DNA from: Rhytidiadelphus loreus
Taxonomy: Eukaryota > Streptophyta > Bryopsida > Hypnales > Hylocomiaceae
DNA length: 64,000 nucleotides
Assembly: GCA_947034895.1 (NCBI GenBank)
Contig: OX344762.1
Location: forward strand, 76,564,981 to 76,628,980
Direction: 5' to 3'
The position numbers and the translations under genes are program-made. Below the pieces are notes generated by a model. It saw nothing but the letters and a program-made list of their open reading frames with translations, had not been told where the DNA came from and searched no databases. Of this stretch, positions 24,090 to 34,883 are shown piece after piece. Position 1 is the stretch's first letter, and every line of letters starts with the position of its first letter.

Positions 24090-25660
24090 GATGATTTCAA
24101 TATCCAAACTCCAATTCATAAACTCTAATTTTTATCTATAGACTTTGAGAGTATTACCTCCCCCCAAAAGCATTAAAATGGACATATAATTGAGGGCTAA
24201 TTACAATTTTGCATACAAAAAAATTATTTTTTCCGAATACGTAAAATTTCTTCAAATTAAAAAAAACTATAAATCTTTCATAAAGACACATAGTTGACAT
24301 TACTCAAGTTAATTCATTAGTGCAAGGCACACTAGTTGTTTTATATGCATTTTTTCACTAGAATCATTTTATTTAGGTTTGTTTAGTATCCACTAGGACA
24401 AGAAGGAAGTATCTAAAATCATTAAAATAATGAAAACAAATTTTGTTCTTGTACAAAAATTCAATTACATAGAAAGAAAAAAGTTAGTGCATCTTGTACT
24501 AATTGCATTAACTTGAGAGGTAAAACTAAATACATTTCTTTGTCTCCCTAGTGGTTATGTCTATATTAGTAGTGCAATGAGCTGAATGTTAAAAAAAAAC
24601 CCTATTTTGTACTAGATTAATCCATTTTTTATACTTCTTCCAACTAATTTTGCAGCTTTGATTGCAATTATGAACTCAAAGTTTGTAAATTTTATCATGT
24701 GTAGCAAATAAAAAGGTTTTGTATTTTATGTATTTTTGTGTTTCTTGTGATGTGAAAATTAAAGATCATCTTGTTTTGTAGGCAATTAGAGCATCTTTCT
24801 GAGAAAAAAAATAGGATTTGTTTTTTACTTCAATTTTTACATTTTCTCAAAACATAAAGCTCTATATTGTTAATTTTGATTGTTAGAATAATCTCATAGT
24901 TGAAATTATTGTATTTTAATTCCATCTTAGAGCTATTAACAATTTTGTTTTCCTCTCTGTCTTGTATCTACTTCTATTGAACAACTCTTTAAAGAATGAA
25001 AATTATGTTATTTTAAAAAAAAAATTCACCTATACTCTCAACTCAATTGTTATTGATAATAAAATTTAAGTCAAGAGGATTCAAAGTCTCATAAATTAGT
25101 TTGCCATGGTTGCAAAAAACCATGGTTTTTGCACTTTGAATGCGTTTATCTTGCAATGTATGTGGTCAAAGTTTTTAAACCTCTTCCACACATTCTCATA
25201 GTAGTCTATTGCAAGATCCTACGGTTAGATATGCAAAAAAATACCATTAAATTCATTTTGCCTTTATACACTAGAAATGACAATATTGAGCAGTTTTTGA
25301 TGGAAGAAGGCCTTTGGTTTGTAGAGGGTAATGCCTAATAATTAAGCTAAATAGTCAATTAACCAATTGAAAATCTTAAGAAACCACAATCCATTTGATA
25401 GATGATGGATGTTTTTAACCCCTAAAGTACCAAAGTCCCCTCAAGGGACACTTGAGATTTTGGGTAGGCTTGTGGGACCTCGAATTTTGACCTGATTTTC
25501 TTAAACTTTTTTTGAAGATAGGGAATCACATTAGCTTTCTAAAAATACAATTTTTTTTCCAATTGGTGCCCGGGAGCAAAAGTTATGCTGACCAAAGTTT
25601 AAAAAGCAATTCGCTAGGCAGAAATAAAAAAACATTGTCTACATTTGAAGCTTTGATCCA

Positions 25661-25671
25661 TTCTATTTAGA
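25661..25671. repeat. LINE target-site duplication, left copy
   Basis: TTCTATTTAGA, repeated at 39386-39396. The homologous uninterrupted repeat reads ATTCTATTTCAACTAGTG near 42747. Confidence 0.85.
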
Positions 25672-26120
25672 TATATAAAAAATATATATAAAAAACTCCG
25701 GTCTTAATTAAAAGGCCGGCGTGAATAAAGTGTTTGTTTGTAATGACAATGAGCCAATGTCCGCCGGATCAAGGGCCATTGATGCAAAACTACTTTTCCC
25801 TTTCGAGAATAGACACTTTAGTTATCAGTAGCCAGATGAAAGTAACCATGGTTAGGGTGGTTAGGTGAGTATGTGTTTGTAAATGTACAATGCAGTGGTG
25901 GTGGAACATCAATTCATGAGTTAAAGGTTGGGTGGAGAAGAACTAAATATTATAATTATGTGGTCGAGGTTAAATTCCTATCGGGTTTGTTTGAGTGATT
26001 GTGTAATAGAGATGCCTTGGTACTGCTAGTGAATTAACGTTTGGTATGAAGGTTGTTCGTAGCTAGATGTGGTATTTACTAAGGAATGATTACATCACAG
26101 CCCTTTATTTTGTAAAGTAG
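25672..26120 (-). other. LINE 3' UTR and tail
   Basis: Follows the last ORF2 stop. It contains AATAAAG soon after the stop, and ends with a hairpin (25698-25719) followed by an alternating TTTTTT/TATATA tail that abuts the target duplication. There is no plain poly(A) tail. Confidence 0.7.
25698..25719 (-). other. 3'-terminal stem-loop of the LINE
   Basis: CCGGTCTT and AAGGCCGG pair over 8 bp (one G-T pair) around a 6-base AATTAA loop. It lies about 25 bp from the 3' end. Terminal stem-loops in some LINEs are the recognition site for the reverse transcriptase; that role here is inferred. Confidence 0.6.
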
Positions 26121-26567
26121 TTATTCAGATGGAAGTGGTTGGTTATTTTCTATTTTTCTTTTGTGTAGAATGATTGATCCAGCATATTGTATGGCTATGG
26201 TGTTAATTGTTGTAAATGTGTGTTTCACGGCTGGTATAGATAATTTAAGTTTGGTTTCAAGGAGTTTCATTGATGGTGTGTGTGTTGTTCCTCTAGCTCC
26301 TGCGGTAATGATAATGAGTGGATCTACGTTCCAGCCTTGGGAGGTAATGCTATCTATTAGTGGTTGGTATTTTTGGGTTTTGTTGTCTATAGTTGTTTGT
26401 GAGAATCTATCATTAGCGTATGTGAATTCAATGAATTGTATTGTGAGATTATTGTTTGGATTAGTTGGTGGGTTGGTTTGGTAGGGGAGTCCTTTAACAC
26501 ATAGAATGTCTGGTTTGAATCTAGCATTGCAATGACATCTTTGTCTGTCACAGGCGCAAGGTAGGAG
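26121..26567 (-). pseudogene. LINE ORF2 C-terminal PD-(D/E)XK-like nuclease domain, beyond a TAG
   Basis: 148 codons stay open, in the frame of the RNase H segment, after a TAG at 26570-26568, and end at TAA 26123-26121. Motifs in order: Cys cluster CACDRQRCHC, then FKPDIL, QFIEFTYAND, DNKTQKYQPLID, GWNVDPLIIITAGARG and SMKLLE. This is the arrangement of the restriction-like endonuclease domain known at the C terminus of many retroelement polyproteins (RPDI - ELTV - KxxKY - GW - VGxRG). Asp, Glu and Lys of the presumed active site are kept. In this copy it could be translated only by readthrough. Confidence 0.7.
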
Positions 26568-26726
26568 CTAGGGGGGGACTATATTTTCTTGTGGATTGTT
26601 ATTAAATGTCCTTGCATTCATGAGAGTATAGTGTCTGGTTTGTTTGGATGATAGAAGTAGTTTTCTCAATTCCCATACTGCTTTGTTATGCCTTTTGACC
26701 CTAAGAGCGTGGATATGATAGTGAGT

Positions 26727-26783
26727 ACATTTGAGGAGAACATGTAGCCAAGTGTCTACGTCATTGGAATTGCATATGGGGCA
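26727..26783 (-). other. Zinc knuckle in ORF2
   Basis: C-P-I-C, then 8 residues, H, 4 residues, C (CPICNSNDVDTWLHVLLKC). This is the CCHC module commonly found after the RT or RNase H part of LINE ORF2, probably for nucleic-acid binding. Confidence 0.8.
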
Positions 26784-27149
26784 TGTAATGGATGGAAATC
26801 TTTCTATGCCAAAAAATAGTTGTTTTCTAGCATTATCCATATATTGACCGGTACAAAATTTAAGTAAGCTTGTTTTTTGTGAATCTATTATTTCGGAGTT
26901 AGACCAAAATTCGTTAGAAAGGTCATTATCTATATCTGGATTAAGTGTCCATTTGCTAATGTTAGGGAATCGTTGTGCTAAAATATTTAGATTTTTATCA
27001 CTATCATGCTTGGTGATATATGTTTTGAGGCATCTAACTGGGCCTTTGTCAGGTCGTTGGGTTGGGCCTGGCCATTCATCTTTTTGATAATAGAATGGCG
27101 TAGTGTGTGCAAATTCATATGGTTTTGAGGCGAACTTGTATGTCTTTGT

Positions 27150-27575
27150 GGTACCATTTTTAGCGAGTCTGTTTGCTTCTTCATTTCCTGTAATATTAAT
27201 GTGGGCTTTAATTTTGTGAATTGTTGTGAGTTGTGTTCGACTTTGAAGCATTTCTACCATAGATTCTAATATAATTTTGTCTGGATGGTTGCGGTGTAAG
27301 GTGGGGTGTTTTGTTTGTGTATTGAGTACGTATATGCAATTTAGATAGTCGGTGAATATGTGTGCTGGTTCATGTGGATATTTGGTAGTGATTATGCGTA
27401 GTGCTTTGTGTATAGCCATTAATTCAGCTCTAAAACTAGTTTGTAGACCAGGTAGACGTTTTGAGATTTGAATTTCTTCTTTGGAGGGTTGTATATGCCG
27501 TATCCTGCTTTTTCCCGTATCCAATGACCATCTATGTGTTGTTTTGGTGGTATAAAGGAACCATCAGTGTAGTAG
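27150..27575 (-). other. RNase HI domain in ORF2
   Basis: Motifs in order: YYTDGSF (first Asp), FRAELMAIHKAL (Glu), HIFTDYLNCIYVL (second Asp), KIKAHINITGNEEANRLAKNG. In the last motif the expected Asp (GNExAD) is Asn, which would reduce activity. A 1-nt deletion near 27475, between the first and second motifs, splits the domain between two frames. It would degrade the RNA strand of the cDNA hybrid. Confidence 0.88.
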
Positions 27576-27799
27576 CTATATTGCGGTGGAAATTTCTGTT
27601 GTATATTAGTTGCATAATTTGGTACTGGAGGTGTGCATGTATTTTTTGGATTGTAGTTAGTTTTATATGTGAGTTTATTCCAATTGGAGTTTTTGTTCAC
27701 TGCTACATTATTGGGTGTAGGAGCAGGAATTTGTATGTGGTATTGTGTTATTTGCATGTTTTGGAGGATCTCTATGAGAGAGTTTAATTGGGTGGGTGG

Positions 27800-28190
27800 G
27801 CCAATATTATGATTTTGGTGGTGTGTACAAAGAACATGTATTGCAAGTGGTTCAGTAGTTGGTTGTTTATTAAGCTCAAAGGGGATTGTTGGTTTCTCAT
27901 ATGTAATAGTGTCTGTGGCAAAATCGGCAATGACATGTGTGTCTTCGAATGGCCCAATATATGGGGATAAATTTTGGTACCAATTTAAGTCTGGTATGAT
28001 AAGTATAGTTATGCTGGTTGGGTCATGCTTGGCCACAAGTCTTGCCCAATGTAGTGCTTGTTGTGCCGTTTCTTCATTGAGTGGATGTGCAAAACCAATG
28101 CCTTTCCATTTGTAGTCAATGGCTTTGCCAAGTGATCCAAATACCTTATCTCTTTCAAATGGAGAGTAGAATTTTGTGATGTGTGTGGAG
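27800..28190 (-). other. PCIF1-like (adenine N6-methyltransferase fold) region in ORF2
   Basis: Between RT and RNase H. The order is SPF, then FGSLG (28141-28127), GIGFAHPLNEE (28096-28070), a helix QQALHWARL, a hydrophobic strand TSITILIIPDLNW, and further strands. PCIF1, the cap-adjacent m6Am writer, shows the same order: FGS/FG block, G-x-F-x-x-NPPF, a helix, and a strand ending in IPxW. Here the catalytic NPPF is HPLN, so methylation is unlikely in this copy. The resemblance was seen by eye and needs a profile search. It could instead be an unrelated Rossmann-like domain. Confidence 0.45.
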
Positions 28191-29011
28191 CATGTAGTGG
28201 GCGAGGAAAAATATGAGTGGGATATATTGAATGTTGTTATGAGGGAGTCTAGAATGTTTTGTGGAAGGGTGTGTTGTGATGTTTTGTGTGGATTTTTATT
28301 GGATTTTTTATATTTGTATCTTTGGTAGAGCCATATAATTTCAGTTTCGAATGATTGGGTAGGTGGTAATAGGCCATGTGTGTTGTATATGGATGTGTGG
28401 TATTGTTTCCATAACCATTGGAACCTAGTGGTTGGGATAGTGATGAGGTGTTGACCAGTATCGAGGTATATATGTATTAGTTCGTTGTGTATTTATATAG
28501 TGTGTGTATTTGTCATTATGTCTTTGTCTGGATTGCATTCAATAGTGGAGATGTGTGTGAGTGGGATTATTGTTGGAGGTGGGATGTAACGTGTATCTCT
28601 ATATTGTTCATGGTTGAAATTGACTGCGATGATGTTTCTATAATACTTATGTTGTTGTTCTGTGTAATATTGTGTTAGTAAAGTGATGTTGTGTTCAATT
28701 ACTGTTGGTTGATTAAATGGGAAGAGATCTCTTTGTGGCATCCATTTAGTATATGTTGTGTTATCTTGAAGTATCCATTGACATAGATATTCATTATATT
28801 TTTTGAAGATTTTGTATTTGTCTTTTATTTCCTTGGTTTTGTGGTTTGTTATAATATGTATAGGGAATTGGAGTGGGTTGTTTTGAGTGTGAGGGGGTGG
28901 ATTCTGTTGTTGTAGTATTTGTATTGGTGATAGGCGCGTGGGGTTGATTGCGGTTCTTGGGGTTAGGTCACTGTTGTCTGATATATATTGTGCTTTTAGA
29001 GTTCGTATTAG

Positions 29012-29062
29012 CGGGTGTCTTTGGCAAGGATTTGAACACTCAGGTGTACATCGTGGGTAGCA
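29012..29062 (-). other. Cys cluster in the ORF2 linker
   Basis: C-x3-C-x3-C-x3-C followed by QRH (CYPRCTPECSNPCQRH). It is probably a small metal-binding module; it does not match the LINE zinc knuckle pattern. Confidence 0.6.
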
Positions 29063-29839
29063 AAAAAGTTGTTCTGCTATATTCAAAGCATTTTTTTCTA
29101 TTTTTGTTGGAGTTTGATAGTATCTTTTGAAGTCTTCATGTGACATTAGATTTGTACCATTTGGGAGTGTAATGTGTTTGATATTGTATATGTTGTGTAA
29201 TAAGAATTTATGTAACAATTTGAGAGAGAGTTTGGGATTTGTATGTGGTAGAGTATGGGTGATTTGTGACATCCATTCTTGTTCAAGTTCTGTTGCATGT
29301 ATTAAGAAGCTTTCTTTTATATTCTTGAGGTGGATGCCTGCTTCGTGTTTTAGAAGGTATAGAGTTCGAGTTGTGGGCGATCTAATGCAATCATGTTGTT
29401 TGATTATGGGGATGTTTTTTGCCCCTCCATGTTTGGCTAGAATATGGTGAATGAGTCCTCTATATATTATTCCTAATCTTCCTGGATCGTTCAAAGCGTA
29501 TATAAGTTGTTCACTAATACAACGTAAATAGGCGTTTGTAAGTGAAAAGGCTTCTAGTCCAAAAAATTCATGTGGGAGTTGTGCTATTACGTTTGCAGTA
29601 CATTTGGGTAGTCCACATATAGTTTTTTGGATTGCAATAATTTTTTTATCTAGTTTTTTAATTGTTGGTAGGGAGTATGGGACTGCATAGAAGCTATAGG
29701 CTATGCCAGCTCTAATTACAGTATCTACCATATTGATTTTTTGTTTTATTGTGGCTGGGCAATTTGCAAGTTGTGTACATTGGTTTGTTAATTTTATAGT
29801 GGTAATGTGTGTTTGTAGTTTCCATTTTAGTGAAGGTAC

Positions 29840-31140
29840 TAATTGTATACCGAGGTATGTATAAGGTTCATTTTGGTGTAAGACCGGTATCAATTGATTT
29901 CTATAGCTAATGTTCATGGCTTGTATTTGAGTTTTGAAGGTAGTGGGTTGAGTTTTGAAGGTAGTGGGTTGAGTTTTGAAGGTAGTGGGTTTTGTTTTTG
30001 ATTTATTTGGACATCCCGTAATTGCACATTTTGATACTCCCAAGTCCATACCGGCCCATTCACAGTATTTATCTAGTTTGTTTAGTTGAATTTTCAGTGA
30101 TTGGAGGTTATTAGATGTAGTTACTAAGTCATCTGCATATGCTGCTGAGCTAACATTTATCTTGGATGTACCAAAATTGTAGCCATTGTTGCCTTTTTGG
30201 AGCCATCTAAGTAGTGGTTCTAGGAAAATAAGAAAAAGATAGGGGCTTAGTGTGTCCCCTTGAAGGGGGCCTCTTTGTATTGGTATTGGTTTAGTCCTAC
30301 CAAAATGTTCACCAATATATATAGTGGTGGAGTGTGAATATATATTTCCTATTAGTGCTACCGCATCCTTAGGATATCCAAGGTTTGTCATTATGGCTAG
30401 GAGTCTGGCATGGTCTATGGAACCAAAGGCATTTTTGAAATCTATGTAAGTAAATATATATCTTGATTTGTAAATCTTGCATCCTCTAAAGCTGCAATGA
30501 GTAGTTGGAGTTGGCGTGATGTACTTCGTTCTGTTCTAAATCCTTCTTGGCTATCGTGTAATATTTGGTGTTGTTCGCCATAGGCAGAAAGGATTAAAGT
30601 TAGGGTGCTAGTGAAGAATTTATAGATAGTATTCGCTAGTGCAATAGGCCTATGATTTTGTAATTGGGAGGGGTCACCTTTTTTGTAGAGTAATATGGTT
30701 AGACTGGTTTTCCAAGATGTTGGGATTTGTTTTTGTTTATAGCAGTGTTTGAAAAATAGGGAAAGTAAGTTATGGAAACATTGTGGCATATTTTTTAAGA
30801 TTACATTTGGGATTTCATCTGGGCCTAGTGTTTTGTTATTGGCTAAGTATTTTAAACATATATTGTATGTTTCATTGTTGAAATAATGGTGTAAGGGGGT
30901 TTTTGGGGTTCCGCGTTTATCTAAAATAAGGCCATCTAAATCGTGCCATGGGTATTGCCGTACTGCACACATGCAGTGAGGTGGGTGTTCCGGTAGGTAA
31001 TAACATGTTGGTACTGTGGGTCTATTGCTAATTGATTGTTGGATGTGTATTTCGTTGGCAATGTCCTCGGGGTTAGTGAGCAAAGAATTTTGTCTGTCCA
31101 TAATGCAGTCTAGTGGGGGTGTATTTATGTTTTTGAACAC
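29840..31140 (-). other. Reverse transcriptase domain in ORF2
   Basis: Motifs in order: LGPDEIPNVILK, LLYKKGD with RPIALANTIYK, GFRTERST, then after a 1-nt frameshift near 30450 YIDFKNAFGS (motif A), GPLQGDTLSPYLF (B), AYADDL (C, catalytic), GVSKCAITG (D) and YTYLGIQL (E). This is a LINE-type RT. All catalytic Asp residues are present. The segment upstream of the frameshift is open from 31989 to 30442. Confidence 0.93.
29931..29995 (-). repeat. 21-bp coding minisatellite inside ORF2
   Basis: Three near-identical units (GTTTTGAAGGTAGTGGGTTGA on the plus strand) at 29931, 29952 and 29973. They encode PTTFKTQ repeated in frame just after RT motif D. The near identity suggests a recent expansion. 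Confidence 0.92.
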
Positions 31141-31784
31141 TCTTTTATTTATTTTTTTGGGACTTTTTTCATATAGTTGTCTATACTTAGAGATTGCTTT
31201 TTTGATACAATTTTGAGTATATTGTGTAGTAATTTTCCGAGCTTGTATATTTGCCTTTTTGGCTAATTTGGCGAGTCGTTTAATCCATTCTTGTTGGTTG
31301 AGTTCTTGTAATGCAGGAGGTGGAATGTGAACATGGGTGTGGTTTTTTAATTCATCTATGATTGGGTGTGTTGCCCAGTTTGGTGTGTTTATCGTTATGT
31401 AGATTGCTTTCCTAATTAGATGGTAGGTAGAGAGGTGAGCTTTCCATTGTTTTTGTAGTTTTCGTGGTAAGAATCCACCTTGTTGTGCTGTACGAGTTGT
31501 TAGGTGAGGAAGTGGTGGTGCGCTACAATTTTCGAGTATTTTATTTGATATATTCTGTATCAGGTGATCAAGTGAGGTGCATGCTATATGCCATTGGTGG
31601 TTTGTTAGGTGTTCATTTGTGAGGATGGTATTGAGTTCATTTATTTGGTGTGTGTGTTCTTCTAAAAATTTTGTTTTGAATTGTTCTATGTTTTTTTGTG
31701 GGATAGGGTTTAGAATTCTTGGTGGTTTAGTTTGTGTTGGTGGTATGGGGCGTGTCAGTAGAGTATTTGGCGGTATATGTAATG

Positions 31785-32530
31785 TTACTGGTGAATGGTC
31801 TGAGTTTAGGTTATGATCATGATTTATGGTTGCTATATATGGAGCAATATTGGGTGTGTTTATGTAGTATCCATCTATTAGGCTGGTTTGGGTATAATTT
31901 TGATCACCCTGTCTAGAGATTGTGCTAGTGGTAGGTATATAAGTAAGTTGTAGGTTGTCTGTAAATGTACGCCATTCTATGTCCTCTGGTTAGGGTGGGG
32001 TTATGTTAAATTCATTTTGTTTGCCAATAAAGGCAATGTCTCTGTTGAAGTCACCACACAGAATGTGAGTGTTGAGGGTGTAACGAAATTTGATGGGTTA
32101 TATTTTGTTTGATTTTAGGTATTAGTTGTAAATCATCTATGTGTGAAGGCATATACATGTGTAGTAGTAACCATGGTTGTAGGGGATGATTGTTGATGTT
32201 TATTATTTGTAAATATGGTGAGAATTCAGCGGGGGTTGGGATTTTGGTGATGTTTCCTGGGTATGCATATTTTTTATTTATGAGGGTAAGGAGTCCACCT
32301 CGTCCGGGTGTATATGGTTTTCTTTGTTGTATACATCTAGTTAGTACATGTGTGTTGTTGAATATAAGTTTGTATTGTAGAAATAGATTTTGAATGTAAT
32401 TTATAGATTTTGTTGCTGTTAATTTGGTTTCTTGGATTGTAATTATTGCTGGAGTGGTAGGTGTATCTGATATAAGTTGTTGGAGGTTTGGTAGAGCTGT
32501 ATTGATTGATGCGGCATTCCATGTGGTGAT
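31785..32530 (-). other. APE-type endonuclease domain in ORF2
   Basis: Motifs: TWNAASIN (Asn), IQETKL (catalytic Glu), RGGLLTLI, LHMYMPSH, then in the next frame LCGDFNRDI (Asp/Asn) and NSDHSPV (Asp-His). A frameshift near 32075 and a TAA at 31992-31990 break it. This is the apurinic-endonuclease-like target nicking domain of LINEs. Confidence 0.9.
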
Positions 32531-32677
32531 GTATGTATTGAGGTTGTTTGTTTGTGTAGTTGTGGGATGGATGGAGGGTATATTGGGAAGTGGAAGGGGG
32601 TGAGAGTATTCTTCCAAGGTGTCATTACATTTTAGTGTTTCTATTAGTAAGTTCTCAGGTAGATATGGAAATTTATT

Positions 32678-33645
32678 CACTAGAAGAAAATGAGGGGTTT
32701 TGCAACTACAGTATGCAACTCATTTTGTAGTTGCATAGGACGTTTGCAACTAGGTGACAATGTAGAGTCCGTAGTTGCAGTGGACAAGTTGCATTAGTTG
32801 CAGTCTAGTTGCAAGGTTTTTTGTCATCCGACACCATACAAAGAACTTCATCCTTGTGTGCAACTTGTTTGCAACTTGCTTGCAACTTGTAGATTTGTAA
32901 ATTTTAAAATATAAATCTCAATGATTTGTAGATTTCAAATTTTCAGATCTACCTCCTTTCTAGATTTTAGAATTTCAAAACTACCTTTTTCTTAGATTTT
33001 AGAATTTCAAATCTACCTTTTTCTAGATTTCAAAATTTCAAATCTACCCTCTTCCTAGATTTCAAAATTTCAGATCTACCTTCTTCCTAGATTTCAAAAT
33101 TCAATTTCCTAGATTATAAAATTTCTTGAATTTTAATTATTTTTTAAATTCTTATATACAAAATCTACAAATTGTAGAAACTCACAAATTATAGAAATCT
33201 TAGAATTCTATCAAAAGAATTCATTACATAAGACTATAACAACTTACAAGTCTTATATGTTCAATCTAATGGTACTCTTTACAATTGATATGGGTCAATT
33301 GATATAACACGAATGGGAATGAACTTTGAAAGCAACTAGGAAACAACTAGAGTGCAACTAAGAAACAACTAGCGTACAACTAGGAAACAACTATGGTCAT
33401 TTTACAGTTGCATAATAGTTGCATAGGACACTAGTTGTTTCCTAGTCTTTTTTTGCAACTACAGAATGACTACTTTGCAACTAAAACAATGAATGAATGT
33501 TGTAAAACAATGACACAAAACAACTACATTAGATTTGGTGCAAATAGAGAGGAAACTAGTTGCATGACAGTTGCATAGGGCACTAGTTGCATAGGGCACT
33601 AGTTGCATAGTAGTTGGTTGTGCCGGACGTGTTTTTCTTCTAGTG
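32678..33645. mobile_element. Non-autonomous CACTA (EnSpm) element inside LINE ORF2
   Basis: 968 bp starting CACTAGAAGAAAA and ending with the complement TTTTTCTTCTAGTG, flanked by the 3-bp duplication ATT (32675-32677 and 33646-33648). Subterminal DNA is packed with GTTGCATAG/AACTAG words in both orientations, as usual for CACTA elements. No transposase. Removing the element and one ATT restores the ORF2 frame (PPTLQIM-LNKFPYLPEN) exactly, so it arrived after the LINE. Confidence 0.93.
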
Positions 33646-34140
33646 ATTGAGCATAATTTGTAAAGTAGGTGGTACATTTGTTTGTTTAATAAAGTTATAT
33701 ATTTCTTTATGTATGGAATTAGGGGGCTCGATGATTTTTTGATTTGTATTTCTAAATTATGTATATAGGTGTGGTGTTGTGATATGTATTTCTGGTGGAT
33801 TTTGCAATGAAGCCATTCTTCCTAATAGGGATGTGATCCAATCTGGGTTTGGTGTTTGTATTAATATTTGGTCACATGTCTCTAATTGTGGGCTAATGGT
33901 GATAATAAGTGCAAATAGGATTCTTGGTGATGGGTGGTGTTGGTTTTGAGAAACATATCGTGATAGATGTGGGTAGTCTGTAATTGAATCATTGTGTTGA
34001 GGGTGTGTGTTGTTGAGTGTAGGTGCAAATGTTTTTGCTAAGTGTTGGTATTCAAGTTGTAATTTGATTGTACATGGTATAAAATATATTTTGCATCTTC
34101 TTCTATGTGTGGGGGGATGTGTTATAAGTATATTGGGCAT

Positions 34141-34167
34141 GGGGTCTGGATTAGTTTCAATATCTCC
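34141..34167 (-). other. 2A-like ribosome-skipping motif near the ORF2 N terminus, mutated
   Basis: LLLFLCGDIETNPDP matches the 2A consensus D-x-E-x-N-P-G-P after a hydrophobic run, except that the Gly is Asp (one G-to-A change in the codon GAC). Such motifs are known before the endonuclease in some LINEs of animals and trypanosomes. The Asp should abolish skipping in this copy; the parent element probably had Gly. Confidence 0.75.
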
Positions 34168-34883
34168 GCATAAGAAAAGTAGTAGATGTATCGGGAGTAA
34201 TTGGCCGTCATTAGTGCTTAGGGAGCAGTGGTTTTGGTAATGATGGTTCCGTTCTATTAGTGTAGTGGGGGGGTTCATATGGGAATTTGTGTATATCTTT
34301 GAAAGCGTAGCTAGATGTATTGATTTGATTGTGGAATTAGTTCTTTGGTGTTTTTTTGTTTTGTTGCGATTTTGGTGAAATGTTTTTTTTGGTGTGTGAT
34401 TTGTTTTTGGGTTTATTAGGTTGGTTGTATTTGTGTTTTTGATTGTTGGTTTATTTGAAAAAGAATTTTTTGTTTCTATTCTTACTTTGTTGGTTTGTGG
34501 TTGAGGTGTGGAGGTTTTGAGTGTATTTTTATTAGTTAATCTAGTAGATGTATGTATGGTGGTTTTTGGTTTTGGTTTTGTTGTGGTGTGTGATTGTTTA
34601 TTTGGTTTTATATAAGCTTTTGTGTTCATAAGTGTTTTTGTTTTGTTGTTATAGTATATGTAATTGTGTAAGCATAATAGGATTGTTTGCAGGATTTGTT
34701 TGGGATTGAAGTGGAGTTTTATCAAGATGTAGACAAGTTTATGTATGTAGAGAAGAAGGAGATTTTTATTGAGTTGCCAAATAAAAGTGAGATACAAAAT
34801 GGTAGAGAATAATATATGTATGCTACTACAAAGGTATATGTCTAGGGCACTCTGTTTTTGGGTGATGGCGTTGGGAGTCCAAA

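Larger units (their letters stand above)
21910..25330 (+). mobile_element. TTAA/CCC-ended repeat family, copy broken by nested insertions
   Basis: The left end (AACCCCTAATGTTCC, then CCCTCAAGGG) and the following ~450 bp match the copy at 25419. The right part (about 24800-25330), with ATTCCATCTTAGAGCTATTAAC and ending GGCCTTTGGTTTGTAGAGGG, matches the right half of the 42483-43375 copy. The middle 2.4 kb is foreign: A/T-rich simple sequence, an inverted copy of the same family and MITE D. Confidence 0.5.
26121..34797 (-). pseudogene. LINE ORF2 polyprotein, degenerate
   Basis: Reads continuously once the lesions are recognised: stop TAA 33759-33757; CACTA insertion 32678-33645; frameshift near 32075; stop TAA 31992-31990; frameshift near 30450; stop TAA 28495-28493; frameshift near 27475; stop TAG 26570-26568. 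Without the insert it spans ~7.7 kb, about 2,560 codons, roughly twice a typical LINE ORF2. Domains from N to C: 2A-like motif, APE, RT, a long linker with a Cys cluster, PCIF1-like region, RNase H, zinc knuckle, PD-(D/E)XK-like nuclease. It lies 86 bp after the ORF1 stop. The intact ancestor would cut target DNA, copy its RNA and remove the template. Confidence 0.85.

Noticed and set aside
26161..26484. Plus-strand ORF of 107 codons, hydrophobic
   Set aside because: It is the antisense shadow of the C-terminal nuclease-like segment of LINE ORF2.
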